From positions 47,068 to 109,067 of the forward strand of contig MNCI01014278.1 of the NCBI GenBank assembly GCA_015680685.1: a DNA stretch of 62,000 nt. The letters run 5' to 3'. The DNA is from Gnetum montanum (Eukaryota > Streptophyta > Gnetopsida > Gnetales > Gnetaceae). A model generated the notes under the pieces. That model did not search any database. It was given only the letters and a program-made list of their open reading frames with translations, and had not been told where the DNA came from. Positions 1-11,439 of the stretch are shown piece by piece (the stretch's first letter is position 1; every line of letters starts with the position of its first letter). The position numbers and the translations under genes were made by a program.

Positions 1-2
1 GT

Positions 3-461
3 TATGTGGATTCAGATTTTGTAGGTGATCCAGATAAAAGAAAATCTGCTACAGGCTATGTGTTTACACTTGTAGGAGGAGCTATAAGCTAGGTATCAAG
101 ATTGCAAATAGTAGTAGCATTATCTACAATAGAAGCAGAATACATGGTAGCTACACAAGCTTGCAAGGAAGCAATTTGGATTCAAAGGTTGTCAAAGGAG
201 CTTGGACACAAACAAGAGAATATTCCTTTGTTGTGTGATAGTCAAAGCACCTTGCATATTGCAAGGAATCCAACCTTTCATTCAAGGAAAAAACACATAG
301 GAGTATAATTTCACTTTTTTTGTAACATAGTAGAAGATGGAAGTGTGGATATGTAGAAGATACACACCAAGGATAATCTTGCAGATGTTATGACCAAGCC
401 AATTAACATGCATAAGTTTGACTAGAGTAGATCCTCATATGGCCTAGCAAAAACATAAGCA
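3..461 (+). pseudogene. Ty1/copia pol 3' end, RNase H domain (partial)
   Basis: This is the C-terminal part of a copia polyprotein; the rest lies outside the window. Reading in frame 3 gives the family's RNase H block: YVDSDF, then the SATGYVF segment, ALSTIEAEYM, and LLCDSQS, ending with the typical ADVMTKP tail before the polypurine tract. RNase H removes genomic RNA during reverse transcription. The copy is dead: a TAG at 90-92 replaces the usual Trp after GGAIS, and further stops follow near 306 and 353. A short noncoding stretch and a purine-rich tract (522-534) link it to the LTR at 536. Identification as copia RNase H is secure from the motif order. Confidence 0.93.
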
Positions 462-535
462 ACATAGAATGGAAAGGTAGAAAGGATGGTGTGGAGATAT
501 GATTGATCCTCAATCAAAATCTCCAAGTGGGAGAT

Positions 536-961
536 TGTTGGCCATAGTTATCATGCTAAAATTTGGCTACAGTTTTCCTGCTAAATTTGGCTACGGTTTT
601 CCTGCTAAATTTCAGCTATGGTTATTAAAATAGTAGATGATTATCATTAGTTATTTAAGGATCCATTCACCAATATAAAAGGGACCTCCTTCACCTCAAT
701 TCAGATCCATCATATACATCCCCTTTCCATCCCACTCTTACATTCTCCTATTACATGAGAGAGAGGCTTATTCTTGTTCTCTCCTTGTGATGAAGAGAGA
801 AGCTTGTTGATTCCATTTCTGATAATAAGATCCTTCTACATTTTCCTGTGGTTCCATTGCTCTTTATTTTCATCTCATTTCATATTTTTCTGTCAGATCT
901 GCTAACATCATTTGCTCTCCATAGCCTTAGTGTTCCAAGCTCTTGTCTTGCAAGCACAACA
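536..961 (+). repeat. 3' LTR of the copia element
   Basis: The LTR begins TGTTG directly after a purine-rich tract and ends CAACA, giving a 5-bp inverted terminal match and a length of 426 bp. A TATA box (TATAAAA) lies at 674-680. Near the 5' end a unit of about 24 bp (GCTAAATTTGGCTACGGTTT) is repeated three times between 552 and 625. The partner LTR and target duplication are outside the window, so the right boundary rests only on the CAACA match. Confidence 0.72.
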
Positions 962-3048
962 ACTACACACACAAATACAAACAAACTTGTCTTCCATTTT
1001 TCTTAACGTTTTGACATACCAAAGCCAAAAGGTCCATAGTAATGTCAATCATTAATAAGTGGGCTCTAGATTTTGATGTTTAATCTATAGAACATTCTAA
1101 ATTTCTATGTTTTGTTAAGTTATATAATCTTCCATTGATTTTTCAAAAAGCTAAATAAGAAATTTTTAGTCTTCTTAATCTGATTAAGCATATGGAGTTT
1201 ATTTTTACAAATTTTAGTTTTTATAGACATTTTTCCTGAAATTAACTTTCTCAATAGTAAAAAGGAACTAGTATTACAAGCAAGAGGAAAGACTTATATT
1301 TAGCTAATTACATATTATAATCTTTCTAATTCTTATAACTTTTATTATCATAAAGAACATTTATTTAAAACATGTCCTTTTCTACTCAAGTAAAAAATTT
1401 CTAAATAAAAGAAAAAATGGGTTGAATTTGAAGATATTAAAAATAATATGAAGTTGAAGATATAAATAATTAAGTTAATGTTAATTATAAGAATGATTAA
1501 ATGACAATAAAAAATCTAGAGAAGATAGAAGCTTGTATGTATATTTTTACTGGTACTAGAGAAAGTATTAAGTAGCCTAGATAGATAGCTCTTAAGTTAA
1601 ATTTTTCCTTGTTTGAAAAGAATATTATTAACTCTAAGATTAAAACTAGTTTTGAGAAGAAGATTAAAATTTGATGGTAAATATTCTTAATGTAAGATTA
1701 ATAACAAGCAATGAGGTGAATATCTCTCACAAGTGGTACCACTTTCTTACTTTGATGCAAATATTGATATTAAGCTATAGTTCTCTATCTCAAATCCTTT
1801 TTGAATTTTTAAGTTCAAGTATGAATATTGAAAAGTGATGTAAATTTTGATAGAACTAGGACCTTTCTCCCTATGAATAATTAATTTTTATCACATATTT
1901 TTCAAAGTATCATTTGTAATATTATACATTTGAGTAGATAGTCCTAAAATTGAAAAGTTTTTCCTTTCTATATATATATATAATGTCTACTTAGTGTTAA
2001 GATTATGATTTAACATAATTTTTTAAATTATTCTTAATATTTTTTTTTATGGTTTGACCAACTCCTCCCTCCTCCCACCCACCTTCTCTAACACACACAT
2101 ATTAAAACTAGAAATATTTAGTCTCATACTCTCTAAGACCTCAAAATTACTCAAACTTATTATAGAGTGAGATCCTCATGCAACCTAATAATTCTTTTTC
2201 CTCAAGAATAAGGAAGTCTCCCTCTCACATCCTTATAGGAATAACATTATTACAAAGAGGAACACACACACACAAGATCATAAGACTTATAATTGGGTAG
2301 AAGATTCTCCACTTAGTTAAAAAGATCTAATTACACAAAATATCATTATTTTATAGTATTGCTTGAAATTCAGACTCCTTTATGATCCAAAAATATATTT
2401 GAAAAGTAATTAACTTTCAGTTATGATCAAACTATGAGTTTCACCTAAATTACAAGCCACTTATTATGATCCATTACAAGTTGTAGTCCATATGCAACAT
2501 CCTAGATAAGAATACCAAAAGCAATTGATTCTTAATGCAATGTTATGAGTAGCAAGTATTTCTAATACCTAACCATATGAATCACTAGCGTATATGCATG
2601 ATTTGGTCAAATTTTGTGGACTTCATTTACCTAAGTAGCCTATAACCTTAGATGGTAAAAGGCATGGTTACTAGTCCTTGTTTTTCAAAACATCACTTAT
2701 GTTAACTTGTTCATATGGCTAAGTGAGATTGATGTGTAAGATATTTATTTGTATAATTTTTATTCATTTTATTTATCTATGAAATGATTAATTAATGAAA
2801 CATTTGAATATTTAATTTTACTAATTAATTAACTAAACTATCCTTGAAACATCTCAAGGAAAATTCATGTTGTAGTATAAAAGTTCATGGCCAAATTGTT
2901 GATTGTCATTTGGTGAAAATATAGAGGCAAGTACAATTGCCTTATAGAACCAAAAAATCCTACATTAGGACCTTGTATTAATGGAATTTAAGGTAGTTTT
3001 CAATGTAAAAATTGAGATTTGTAGCCCACACCATGTAGATCTCATCCA

Positions 3049-3190
3049 TACTAGCTTATGGAGGCTTAAAAAAGTGCTTCACAAGCCATAAATGCCTTGT
3101 ATCCTAGCTTGTGGAAGATAAAAAAAATGATCCAAAAGCTATAAATTCCATGTATTCTAGCTTTTGGGGGTTAATAATGCTCCACAAGAT
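3049..3190. repeat. degenerate tandem repeat, unit about 54 bp, three copies
   Basis: Three successive units start CTAGCTT(A/G/T)TGG at about 3051, 3104 and 3158. Each continues through a run of A and a CACAAG or CAAAAG word to CCTTGTATCCTAG or CCATGTATTCTAG. The copies are diverged, and nothing shows a function. Confidence 0.6.
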
Positions 3191-3230
3191 ACAAAAATTG
3201 ATACTTTTACCTCACATGTTAATTATTGCA

Positions 3231-3314
3231 GTTCCACACATTGGGCATCATGTGGAGGCAATGTGTGAGATTTGGACTTCAATCCCACACATTGGGCATC
3301 CCAGTTCCACATGA
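3231..3314. repeat. short direct repeat CCACACATTGGGCATC
   Basis: The 16-base word CCACACATTGGGCATC occurs twice, at about 3234 and 3285. It is surrounded by further variants of CCACATG and ATGTGG, giving local dyad symmetry. No gene is associated. Confidence 0.5.
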
Positions 3315-4599
3315 TATGAAACATGTGGGATCACCATGATAGGAATGAAATTAGCTAAAAGTTCTTACATGCTACAAAGAAGTGTTCCAAACATGGTAGA
3401 ATTTATCAAAAAATTGGCAGTAATCATGGCAGAATTAAGCAGGAACAAATTAGAACATCCATAGCCTATTTAAACTAGAATTTGTTTCATTGTAAGAACT
3501 TTTTTAGATCATTTTTGCATTTGGCTAAACTTAAGACTTTCAAAGCAGTGCAGATATCCAAAAGTCCACGACCATTTTCACCTAGCACAAAACAACCAGA
3601 GTAAGAGAATCAAAGGCAAGTGAAGTTTGGTGGTAAATCAAGTGCAGAAAGACAAGTGTAGATTTGGTGGTAGAACACATCCTAGTGTCTACATTAAATT
3701 TTAAAGATAATTTTGTATTTTGAGCTTTCATAGCCCATGATCTATATTTTCTAAACTTTTCTTCCACAAATCATTTAATAAAAAGTCTTCAATCTCATGT
3801 TTTTTGCCATATTATTTTACTTCTCTTTCTTCTTGGATCTTGATGTTTGAATCATCATTTTGTTTACATTTTCTTTAAAAACTAGTAAAAGACCCTTCAG
3901 GTCCTCAAGTGATTGACAAGAAAATTTGAGATGCTCATGGATCCTTTTCCAAGGCCCATGGATCTACAAACTAAACTATTTTGTACTAAAATTTTTGACA
4001 TTTCAACACTAAATTTTTCAGTAGTTACAATTTTCTGGTGCTAGAAGGAGGATATCTACCTAACTTCTTTGCTAAGATCTATGAAAAAAAATTTCTATTA
4101 GTGTTGGCCTCAACTTGTAAACCTATCTCATGCAACTAAAATTTATGTTGGGTTTTCTCAAAACCCAACATTTGGCCTACCATCAAACCTGCTTTGTTTA
4201 ATCTCAAAAATTTGTATTGGATTTTTCCAAAACCCAAAGTGTGGCCTAAAACTAATCTTGTTTACAGTAATTTTTAATATTTTTTTTTGATTTTTCCAAA
4301 GCTTAGTTTGTAGCCTGCAACATGCTAACTCACAACAAATTTCACTTTAAATTTTCCAATGACAATGTGTAGCAATGTTTTCTTTCCCTACACTATAAAG
4401 CATAAAAAATAAAATTTTCTCAGTGTAGTCCATAGCACTACCCTAGCCACTTGCACTATCATTGTAGATGTAGTGCATACTATAATCCTTGTTTTCACCA
4501 TTGGGACTTTACAATTTCTTTTCTGGTTGTTTCCCTTTCATATGCTAGAAAAAACTTGAAAGAAAAATTTTGAAAAGTCATTACTTTGTAGTTGTAGCG

Positions 4600-4705
4600 T
4601 AGTTATGGCTATGCAATCTCACATGGTGAGACTCCCACATGTTAGGTAGCTCACATGCTAAGACTTACACATGCTGAGTAGCTTACATGTTGAGATACTT
4701 TGCTA
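4600..4705. repeat. short diverged repeats of (C/T)ACATG(T/C)T(A/G)AG
   Basis: Five or so copies of a 20-24 bp unit containing ACATGTTGAG, ACATGCTAAG or ACATGGTGAG lie end to end. They resemble the element-specific words seen later in the window, but no element boundary is visible here. Confidence 0.4.
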
Positions 4706-4939
4706 GTTATTTAGTCTAATACCGTATTTATGCCTTTTCATTGTTAAAAATTTTTAACTTATATCATAAAACATATGGCCCCTATGGGTTATGTTTCTTA
4801 GTCTTTCCCTATATATCCCACCATGTTTGAACCAATGCCTATTATAGCAGCACACTAGTCTTAGCTTGCGTCCCAATCTATCTCATTATTCTTATCAATA
4901 CCCTTTGCAACTCAACCCCATTCTGTTCATCTATCACCA

Positions 4940-5290
4940 ATGGTGTCCTTTACACCACCTTCCTTTTCCATCCTAGTAGGCTCCTCCTTAGGATCCCAAG
5001 CATCAAAAGCCTCTTGCACTCCCTTCATTCCATATATCCCTCATATTCCAACTCAAACATCATTCTCCTTATTTAGTTCCCCTACAACCATGATCATCCA
5101 GCCTCTTCCATCTATATCAATGTTGGAAACATGGCCTCTGGCCATCCAACCTTCCTCACAACCATTATTTTAAACTCCTCAACTTGTGGAAATACCCCAA
5201 GGCCTAAATCAAGATTTCCAAATGATCCAAGACCTCATTGAAGAGCTATAGAGACTTAATGTTGTGCCTAAAAAACTTGGATCACTGGAC
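4940..5290 (+). pseudogene. proline-rich coding relic truncated at an LTR
   Basis: An open frame of 77 codons rich in Pro, Ser and Ile (for example YIPHIPTQTSF) ends at a TAA near 5171. The same frame then continues for about 35 codons as a helical, charged stretch (QDLIEEL). It stops making sense where element 2's LTR begins. The composition is like the N-terminal part of a plant Ty3 gag-type protein, but no family motif is present. It may be the flank cut by element 2. I do not assign a function. Confidence 0.3.
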
Positions 5291-6640
5291 AACTGAAAAT
5301 TCTAGGTGCAGAATAGTTTTAACCTTGGATCCCAAGGACATCTGAGAAAGAGGATCTAAGGTACCCTAAATGGTCTTTTTAATCACCTAGGGACTTGACA
5401 AGTATAAATGAAGGTAACAAATAAAAATAATGTAGATCCGATCTAAAAATGAATGCACAAAATAAAATCATGATAATTTGCAAAACAAATGAACTATAAA
5501 CTTTATTGAAATCAAATTATTGAAAATAAAGAGGTTGAAATGTGTATAAAGGATGCCTAAATGCACAAGGATTTTACTTTGATGGAGTTTGAAGCTTGTT
5601 GAAGCTGGTAGTTTTCACTCTACGATCAGTTCCACGATCCAAGTACTTGCCAGCTCCCAAAACTAGAAACTCCTTACAAGTTTCTAGCCTAGATTTGTAG
5701 TGTTGGTTACTAGGGGGTGTAAGGTATATGTTAGAATTTTGTTGTGAAAGGGGGTACTATGCTAAGAGTCTTCATGCTTAGGTAGTTATAGGTTTGCTCC
5801 AAAAGTCTTGCCAAATGCTCCAAAGGTTGTAAATGCTAAAGATTTTCAAAGGTTCAAGTGCTTAAGAATTGTCAAAAGCTTTATGAGTTCAAGAATTTAA
5901 GAGCCCAATAACCTATTAAAGGTATTTGAGATGGGCTTTTATAGGTTACATGATTATTGATTTTTGGCTACAAATTTATGCCATGATTACTAATAGATTA
6001 GAATATGTGTAGGTGTAGTAGGTTTTTACCTCCAGTGTAGTTTTCATTTATGGTAAGTCTTGATACCTCCAAGGCTACCAAGATCATGTTGATACCATAA
6101 TTAGTAAAAGGACTTTTCCAACTACTATGGCTTCACAAATCTATGCTGGCCTCATAAGAACAATGCTAGAATTTTGTGATTTATGCTAGAATTGGTGGGG
6201 CAACATTGGAATTATTGAAGAACAAAACCACCATCCACTTCAATGCTAGCCTTAAGACATCCATTATGGGTTTTGTTATAGCTACACTAGGTTCTATTGA
6301 AAAATGAAAATCCAACACCACCAACACTGGGTGTAGGTGGTTTCAACGTAGTTGAGGTGATGCCCCCCACAAAAACCCATGAAAATATCAAATTTGGTCA
6401 TTCTCGGGGCATTTTTAGCCTTCCAAAGCCCAAACATTGGCATGAAATGATTTTTTCCACCTGGGAAGTGAGGCTACAATGAATTATGAGGTATTTTTCA
6501 ACTCCCAAAAGTTTAAGTGTGTGAGATTGGGGCTTCTGGGCTACAAACCTCACATTTTACAATGAAAATCTAGTCCCAAGTGTAGGGGTGAAGAGTACAT
6601 TGCTAAAGGATTGTAGCATGCATTTCTTGGTGGTGTTTCA
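5290..6640 (-). repeat. 3' LTR of element 2 (Tat-like, minus strand)
   Basis: The right boundary is firm: GGTGTTTCA at 6632-6640 is followed by a polypurine tract matching those of elements 1 and 3. The left boundary is approximate. It is placed by a conserved block near 5345-5380 (AAGGTACCCTAAATGGTC) that matches the R/U5 end of the other LTRs (AGGGTACCTTGGGTGGTC). A minus-strand TATA box (TATAAAA) sits at 5937-5943. Repeated words around ATGCTAGAATTGGTGGGG and CAATGCTAGCC recur inside element 2 at 28.8-30.9 kb. No clear target duplication was found. Confidence 0.65.
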
Positions 6641-6709
6641 TTAATCCATCTTTGTTGATCTTTGGAGGATTGAGTCGAGAGATATTGACAAAGAACAAAA
6701 AAACACCAC
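6630..6709 (-). other. PPT-spanning inverted repeat of element 2
   Basis: Outer arms GTGGTGTTT (6630-6638) and AAACACCAC (6701-6709) are perfect inverted repeats. The first lies in the LTR and the second outside it. An inner stem pairs CTTTGTTGATCTTT with AGATATTGACAAAG. The polypurine tract, read on the minus strand, is at 6641-6653 and has lost its G run. The same arrangement is found in elements 1 and 3. Confidence 0.6.
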
Positions 6710-7740
6710 TATAGGTCCATCACCAACATTTTCTCTCCACACTTGATTATGTAGTACTGAACTATCCAAGGAGTGCTTGTGATGATCGAAAAGGGTTATG
6801 TTAAGGTGATATAGGTTACATGTTATATTTGATCATAAGGAAATGATAATAGGATTGAAAATGAGTTCCACATATTGACATCATGGCTATGATTATGGAA
6901 ATGATATTTTGGCTAATCAATGTGATCTTCACACTTCATGCTTTGGAGTGTTGGTCACTCAGTAATATTCTTGAAAAACCAACACTTCACTCCAAGGTTT
7001 CTTTGGCCATTAGGATCCTCCTTTTGCTAGTTTGGAGCCATTAGTTTGTACTTTGATCTCCATTGACCTTTTAACTTCTTGGAAATTTTCTTCTCCATTT
7101 ATTTCAAGGTGAAACATCCATTGGGTTTCATTGCCAAGGCTAGGTTTGATTTGGTTTTTCTATTGAATGAGATGTGTGACAGTTAATAGACTTGGTGGTA
7201 GATCATGATGAAGAAACGTCGCATGGCCATAATGCATGAGTGTCAAACATCAGTCATCATTGTGTTTTAGGGTATGGAAGGTTATAATTAGGCTATGGGT
7301 TTGGGCTTAAGGAGTGATAATGGCAATGATGTGAAACAAGCACTCTTGGAATGGAAAAATAAGCTTACAAAATCTTGTGCATCAAGGTCACATGATAACT
7401 TACCACTGCAGTGAGTTGCACCTTCATGATGACTTCAGGCTTCATCCTTCAAGCACAACTCCAAGAGAACAAGAGAATAAGATAAAGAAAGTATGCTGTC
7501 ACAAGATAATACATAGGGTCACACAAGGTAAACAACATACTAGGCCACCATAGGTTGCTATCATTATAGCAAAAAGATATATGTGCAGTGTGCATCAAAT
7601 TTACAAAGCTTACAGTCCATTCATGGTGCAAAATAGAAAGAGATAGAGACAAAGAAAGCATGTGTAGGTTTTTTTGTTTTTTAGTGTAATGGCTATAGAT
7701 GTCAAATGTTGGCATGTACCTATAAAGAAGATCATTTTAT
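6710..7740. other. element 2 spacer between integrase and 3' LTR
   Basis: This is the noncoding internal region of element 2. One stretch (7440-7480, around CACAACTCCAAGAGAACAAG) matches element 1 at 10870-10905 and element 3 at 60238-60275, which shows common descent. No gene is seen. The open frame at 7449-7715 has no recognisable content. Confidence 0.6.
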
Positions 7741-7744
7741 ATGT

Positions 7745-8846
7745 AATAGGGATTTAGATAGGAATGGTTGACTAGATTGGGAAATTCATTTCCATCCATG
7801 TTTGTAATTCTGAAGGCTCCATTGCTATAGACCTTGGTGATCAGGAAAGGTCCCTCCTAGTTAGTTGAGAATTTGTCCACATGCTTATAGATAGACTTAA
7901 GAACCAGGTCTCCCTCCTTGATCTTTCATTTGTTTAGTCATGATAATGCTATTACTTTTACCTCTCCTTGTACCATTCGATGTGAGCAAGTCTTTGTATC
8001 TAGTGCTTCTCCATCAAATCTAGGTTAATGGCACACAGCTCTATATTCTGCTCATTGTTGATGAAGTCTAATAGGGACACTTTAAGTAATTGAACTTTCA
8101 ATTCAAGAGGAAAAACAACTTTAGATCCATGAACTAGGCTATATAGGATTACACTAGTTGCGGGTTAATAGGTCGTCGTATAGGCCCAAAGTGCATGGAC
8201 AAGCTACTCATGCCATTGTCAATTGCTATTATTTAGCATCTTTTAAGCAAGTTTATAATGGCCTTGTTGCTAGCATCAACTTATCCATTAGCTTGAGGAT
8301 AGTACAGTGATGAAAAGGAATGCTTGATGCCTAAGTCTTGACAAAAGACTTACATTTCTTGACTACTAAATTGTGGTTCATTATCTATGACTAGGGTCAT
8401 AGGTATGCCAAAATGAGCTACTATGTTGTGAAGTATGAATTTACAAACTAGTTGAGATGTTTTTTTTCTTAGGGTAATAGCTTCAACCCACTTTGTAAAG
8501 TATTTTTTTGTAATGATGATGAAGCTATTTCTTGCAAAATACTTAGGTGTTACAGGTCCAATGATGTTAAGTCCCCATTGTTTGAACAACTAGGTTATAT
8601 GAGTACTATATAACTCAGTTGGTGGAACATGTATTAATTTTCTATGCCATTGATAGGTGTCATAATTTTTAACCTTCTATAGGTATTTTCTTTTCATATA
8701 GGTCCAATAATAGCCTAGTCATCTAATTTTGGTAATCATGGCTCTAGGTCCTATATGTCCCCCCACATACACATCCATGAACTTGCTCAAGAACTATGTA
8801 GGCTTTAGTTTTGCCCAAGCACATTAACAATACATAATCATAGGAC
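7745..8846 (-). pseudogene. element 2 integrase, C-terminal part
   Basis: Minus-strand reading recovers the integrase core of a Ty3/gypsy element (WGLNIIGP, FTKWVEAI, HFGIPM, IDNEPQFSSQE) and the start of the H2C2 zinc-binding region at the right end. Integrase inserts the cDNA into host chromosomes. The first catalytic Asp of the GLDxxGP motif is Asn here, and many stops and frameshifts are present, so it is inactive. The reading is interrupted at 8846 by element 1 and resumes at 25754. The region aligns base for base with element 1 at 11440-12535. Confidence 0.85.
8842..8846. repeat. target site duplication AGGAC (left copy)
   Basis: AGGAC directly precedes the left LTR of element 1 and recurs at 25754-25758 directly after the right LTR. 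Five bp is the usual size for Ty3 integrases. It fixes both ends of element 1. Confidence 0.9.
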
Positions 8847-10088
8847 TATACCGCCTGAAATCGTCGGTCCCCGGCTGGAAGGAGAAACAGAGACTGTGGG
8901 ATCGCAGGACGAGCACAGATGACCCTACCTTCGCCTGAGGGTGAGCTGGAATGCACGAAGGTAGGGTACCTTGGGTGGTCCGCACACGGATCAGACAAGG
9001 ATTTCCCTGAGCGTCACTAAAGTGTTATACGCTGGGTTATGCGTAAACAATGTAGTGGGCGTAAAACGGAGCGAACAGTGAAAACAGGGCGTAAAAAAGC
9101 GTAGATGGCGTAACAGCGTAAACTGATATACACAGCGTAAACTAAGCGTAAACCTGAGCACAGCGTAAACAGGGCGTAAAGCGTAAACAAGGCGTAAACA
9201 GGGCATCAAGCGTAAACAGGGCGTAAACAGGGCATCAAGCGTAAACAGGGCATAAATAGGGCGTAAACGGCGTAATCAGAGCGTAAACAGGGCGTAAACG
9301 GCGTAATCAGAGCGTAAATGTAAACGGGCGTAAGCAGAAACACATGCAAAAAGTCAGCGTAAACTGTAAACTGTAAACTGTATTATGAAGTGGAAATGTA
9401 GTGCACCAGTCTAACGCAGTTGTGGCTGAACACAAGGCGGACGTAAAGCCCCGGTGGGTGCAGGGATGCGGCTGGTTCGCACGGTACGCAGAGCGTAGAG
9501 ACTATGCTTGGCATACAGAACTTCCAGCGTAAGCATAAGAGGTTTTGGTTTGCAGCGTAATTGCTCTGGGGTCTGCTCTGGTAAATTTTTGCCGACCTCA
9601 AATATGCGGAAAACTGGGCTTTGTATAGGTGGGGTTTTACCAGGAAAATAGGGTTGGGAGACACGTGGCGTGTCGACCGGGTGAGTACAATTTAGAAATA
9701 TGGTATACGCTGGGCGTATACGCTACATCAGGCTAGCGTATACGCTGGGCGTATACGCTGGACTTGCTGGGCATGTGAACTTTGGTGGACACTGGGCGTA
9801 TACGCTAGGCGTATAGACTGATGGATGTTGGCGTATATGCTGATGGATGTCGACTTGCTTCAATTCCTGCTCCTGTTGCACCTGCTGAGTGTACATGTGA
9901 GGCGTGTATGCTGGGCGTCGGGCGTATACGCTGGGCATAGACGCTGGCACAACACTTGGTAAAAACCAAGTGTTTCGATCCTCAAAATTGCCATGTGTGA
10001 CTTCAAATGTAGCCAAAGTCATCTGAGGGTCACGGGGACCTGCTTCTTGCTGGAAAAGTGCCAAACTCGAAATTTTTGTGGTGTTTCA
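8847..10088 (-). repeat. element 1 3' LTR (1242 bp)
   Basis: It starts TATACCGC where the partner LTR has TGTACCGC, so the terminal TG has mutated to TA; it ends TTTCA. It holds two repeat arrays. About 20 copies of GCGTAAAC(A/G)GG lie at 9030-9380. Several GCGTATACGCTGG words lie at 9698-9950. The U3 TATA box has decayed (TATACAAAG on the minus strand near 9622). It is shorter than the 5' LTR by 65 bp, mostly repeat units. Open frames here are by-products of the repeats. Confidence 0.93.
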
Positions 10089-10160
10089 TTAGCCCCTCTT
10101 TGTTGACGCTTGGAGGAATCGGCCTGAGAAGCGTTGACAAAGAAGTGCAAAACACCACAA
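10076..10160 (-). other. PPT and LTR-junction inverted repeat of element 1
   Basis: Outer arms TTGTGGTGTTT (10076-10086, inside the LTR) and AAACACCACAA (10150-10160, internal) are perfectly complementary. The inner arms are CTTTGTTGACGCTT (10098-10111) and AAGCGTTGACAAAG (10129-10142). They pair along all 14 positions if two G-U pairs are allowed in plus-strand RNA. The polypurine tract, which primes plus-strand DNA synthesis, is at 10089-10101 (minus strand AAAGAGGGGCTAA), between the outer and inner arms. Elements 2 and 3 keep the design. Confidence 0.75.
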
Positions 10161-11087
10161 GAAACCTGATAAAAGCTTTGTCCCTTGCCACTTGACTAGA
10201 CGTCATCGTACCGTGTTTAGTAGTGTATGGGATTGAAAAAGATGAGATTGGTAGCTGGTAGGAGAGAAGGGATTGTGGGGGTTGGTGACTGCCCAAGGGA
10301 TCATGCTGGGGAAATGGGATGCTCAGGTGTGCGGCATGCCGGTCCTCGTCGATAGCCATTTTTTTTGGCAGACTCGGAGTTCAGGCATGCGATGCGCATC
10401 CTTTGGCGGAACAGTGCTCTTGGTTAGTGTTCAAGAGAGCTTGTTGTCAATGCCAAAGCCACGGGGTGATGTTTTTCATTCTTTCGAGGAACAACACCCT
10501 TCTCTGGGGAAATTGTAAGCGAAGAGCCAAAGCCATGCAACAGGATATTTCTTGATTTCTTTTGACATGAGTACCTATTTTCAATACCGATACCTTCCCG
10601 CCTGGGGCTTGTATGGGAAGTGCCAAGGGTCCCGTTTTTTTTTGGTGAATTGTTCTTGTACTCATGTGCGAATATTGTGTTTCATGTGTTGCGACTGCTG
10701 TAATGTTTTGCAGTGTGTAATGGTTTGGTGAACAGATAGTGAATTTTCGGGGGAATGGGAATGTACGGGTTAACAGTTTGATTTAGTCTTGCAAGGTGGA
10801 TTAATGGACACAGCCTCGTCTTGTTGCCTATGATGAAATGCACTCTCGTACGAGAACTTCTGAGTGTCATCCTGCAAACATAACTCCAAGGAGACAAGAA
10901 AATCATTAGTGAATAAATGAGCTTAGATCTAAACAACTGGAGGTGAACAAAAATATTGGGGGTGATTCAGAGCACTGAGTACGAATGTCGACGATGTTGA
11001 TGAGATTGTGTGCCAAGGAGGGATGCAATGATTCTGATGAATGAATACGGCTGTGGAGTGAAGAGTTGGAGATGAACGTGCCAGTTT

Positions 11088-11412
11088 ACAGGCTTAACAG
11101 ACTATCAAGGGTTAGTTTTATATCGTAACCCATTGGACATTGCCCGTTTAGCGTTGTGGCGGATGGTACATTGCCAGTTTCGAGTCTTAGCGGACCATGC
11201 AGAGGCAAGCTAGTTTATAGTCTTAGCGGACTCTGATGGTTGAGACAGTGGCAGTTTACTGTCGTGCCGGACAGATGCTAGTTTATCGTCGTTGCGGACA
11301 CTGTGGTATTAGTTTTAAGTCATAACCCAGGACTGTTCTGCGGTATCGGTTTATAGTCATGATTCCAGGACGAGCTGTGGTATCAGTTTATAGTTGTGAT
11401 TCCAGGACTGGT
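11088..11412. repeat. cluster of about ten AGTTTA..GTC....CGGAC repeats (integrase/PPT boundary)
   Basis: Units of 28-35 bp each contain AGTTTATAGTCTTAGCGGAC or a variant, for example AGTTTATCGTCGTTGCGGAC at about 11280. They fill the space between the integrase 3' end and the hairpin/PPT region. Related clusters lie at 14823-14976 and 19826-20085 in element 1 and at 60445-60960 in element 3. Confidence 0.75.
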
Positions 11413-11439
11413 ATGTACCTGAGCTCGAATTCATGCATA

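Larger units (their letters stand above)
962..4830. other. AT-rich intergenic or decayed repeat DNA
   Basis: No convincing coding sequence is seen. The stretch is AT-rich, with a pyrimidine-rich block near 2050-2090 and a CA-rich run near 2260-2275. A zinc-knuckle-like trace around 1360-1400 (HLFKTCPF in one frame) hints at a decayed retroelement gag but is too weak to call. Short tandem repeats inside this interval are listed separately. Confidence 0.6.

Noticed and set aside
1320-1440. Zinc-knuckle-like reading (LINE or copia gag)
   Set aside because: Only one short block resembles the motif, with stops on both sides and no neighbouring RT or endonuclease.
9030-9380. Regular GCGTAAACAGGG array resembling a CRISPR
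   Set aside because: Units are 10-15 bp with no unique spacers, the array lies in a retrotransposon LTR of a plant genome, and the partner LTR has the same array.
9383-10665. Minus- and plus-strand open frames of 70-113 codons in and beside the 3' LTR
   Set aside because: Their sequence (YAQRIRPTP-type, LRFTPTTL-type) is translated repeat units; the equivalent frames in the 5' LTR differ in length and frame.
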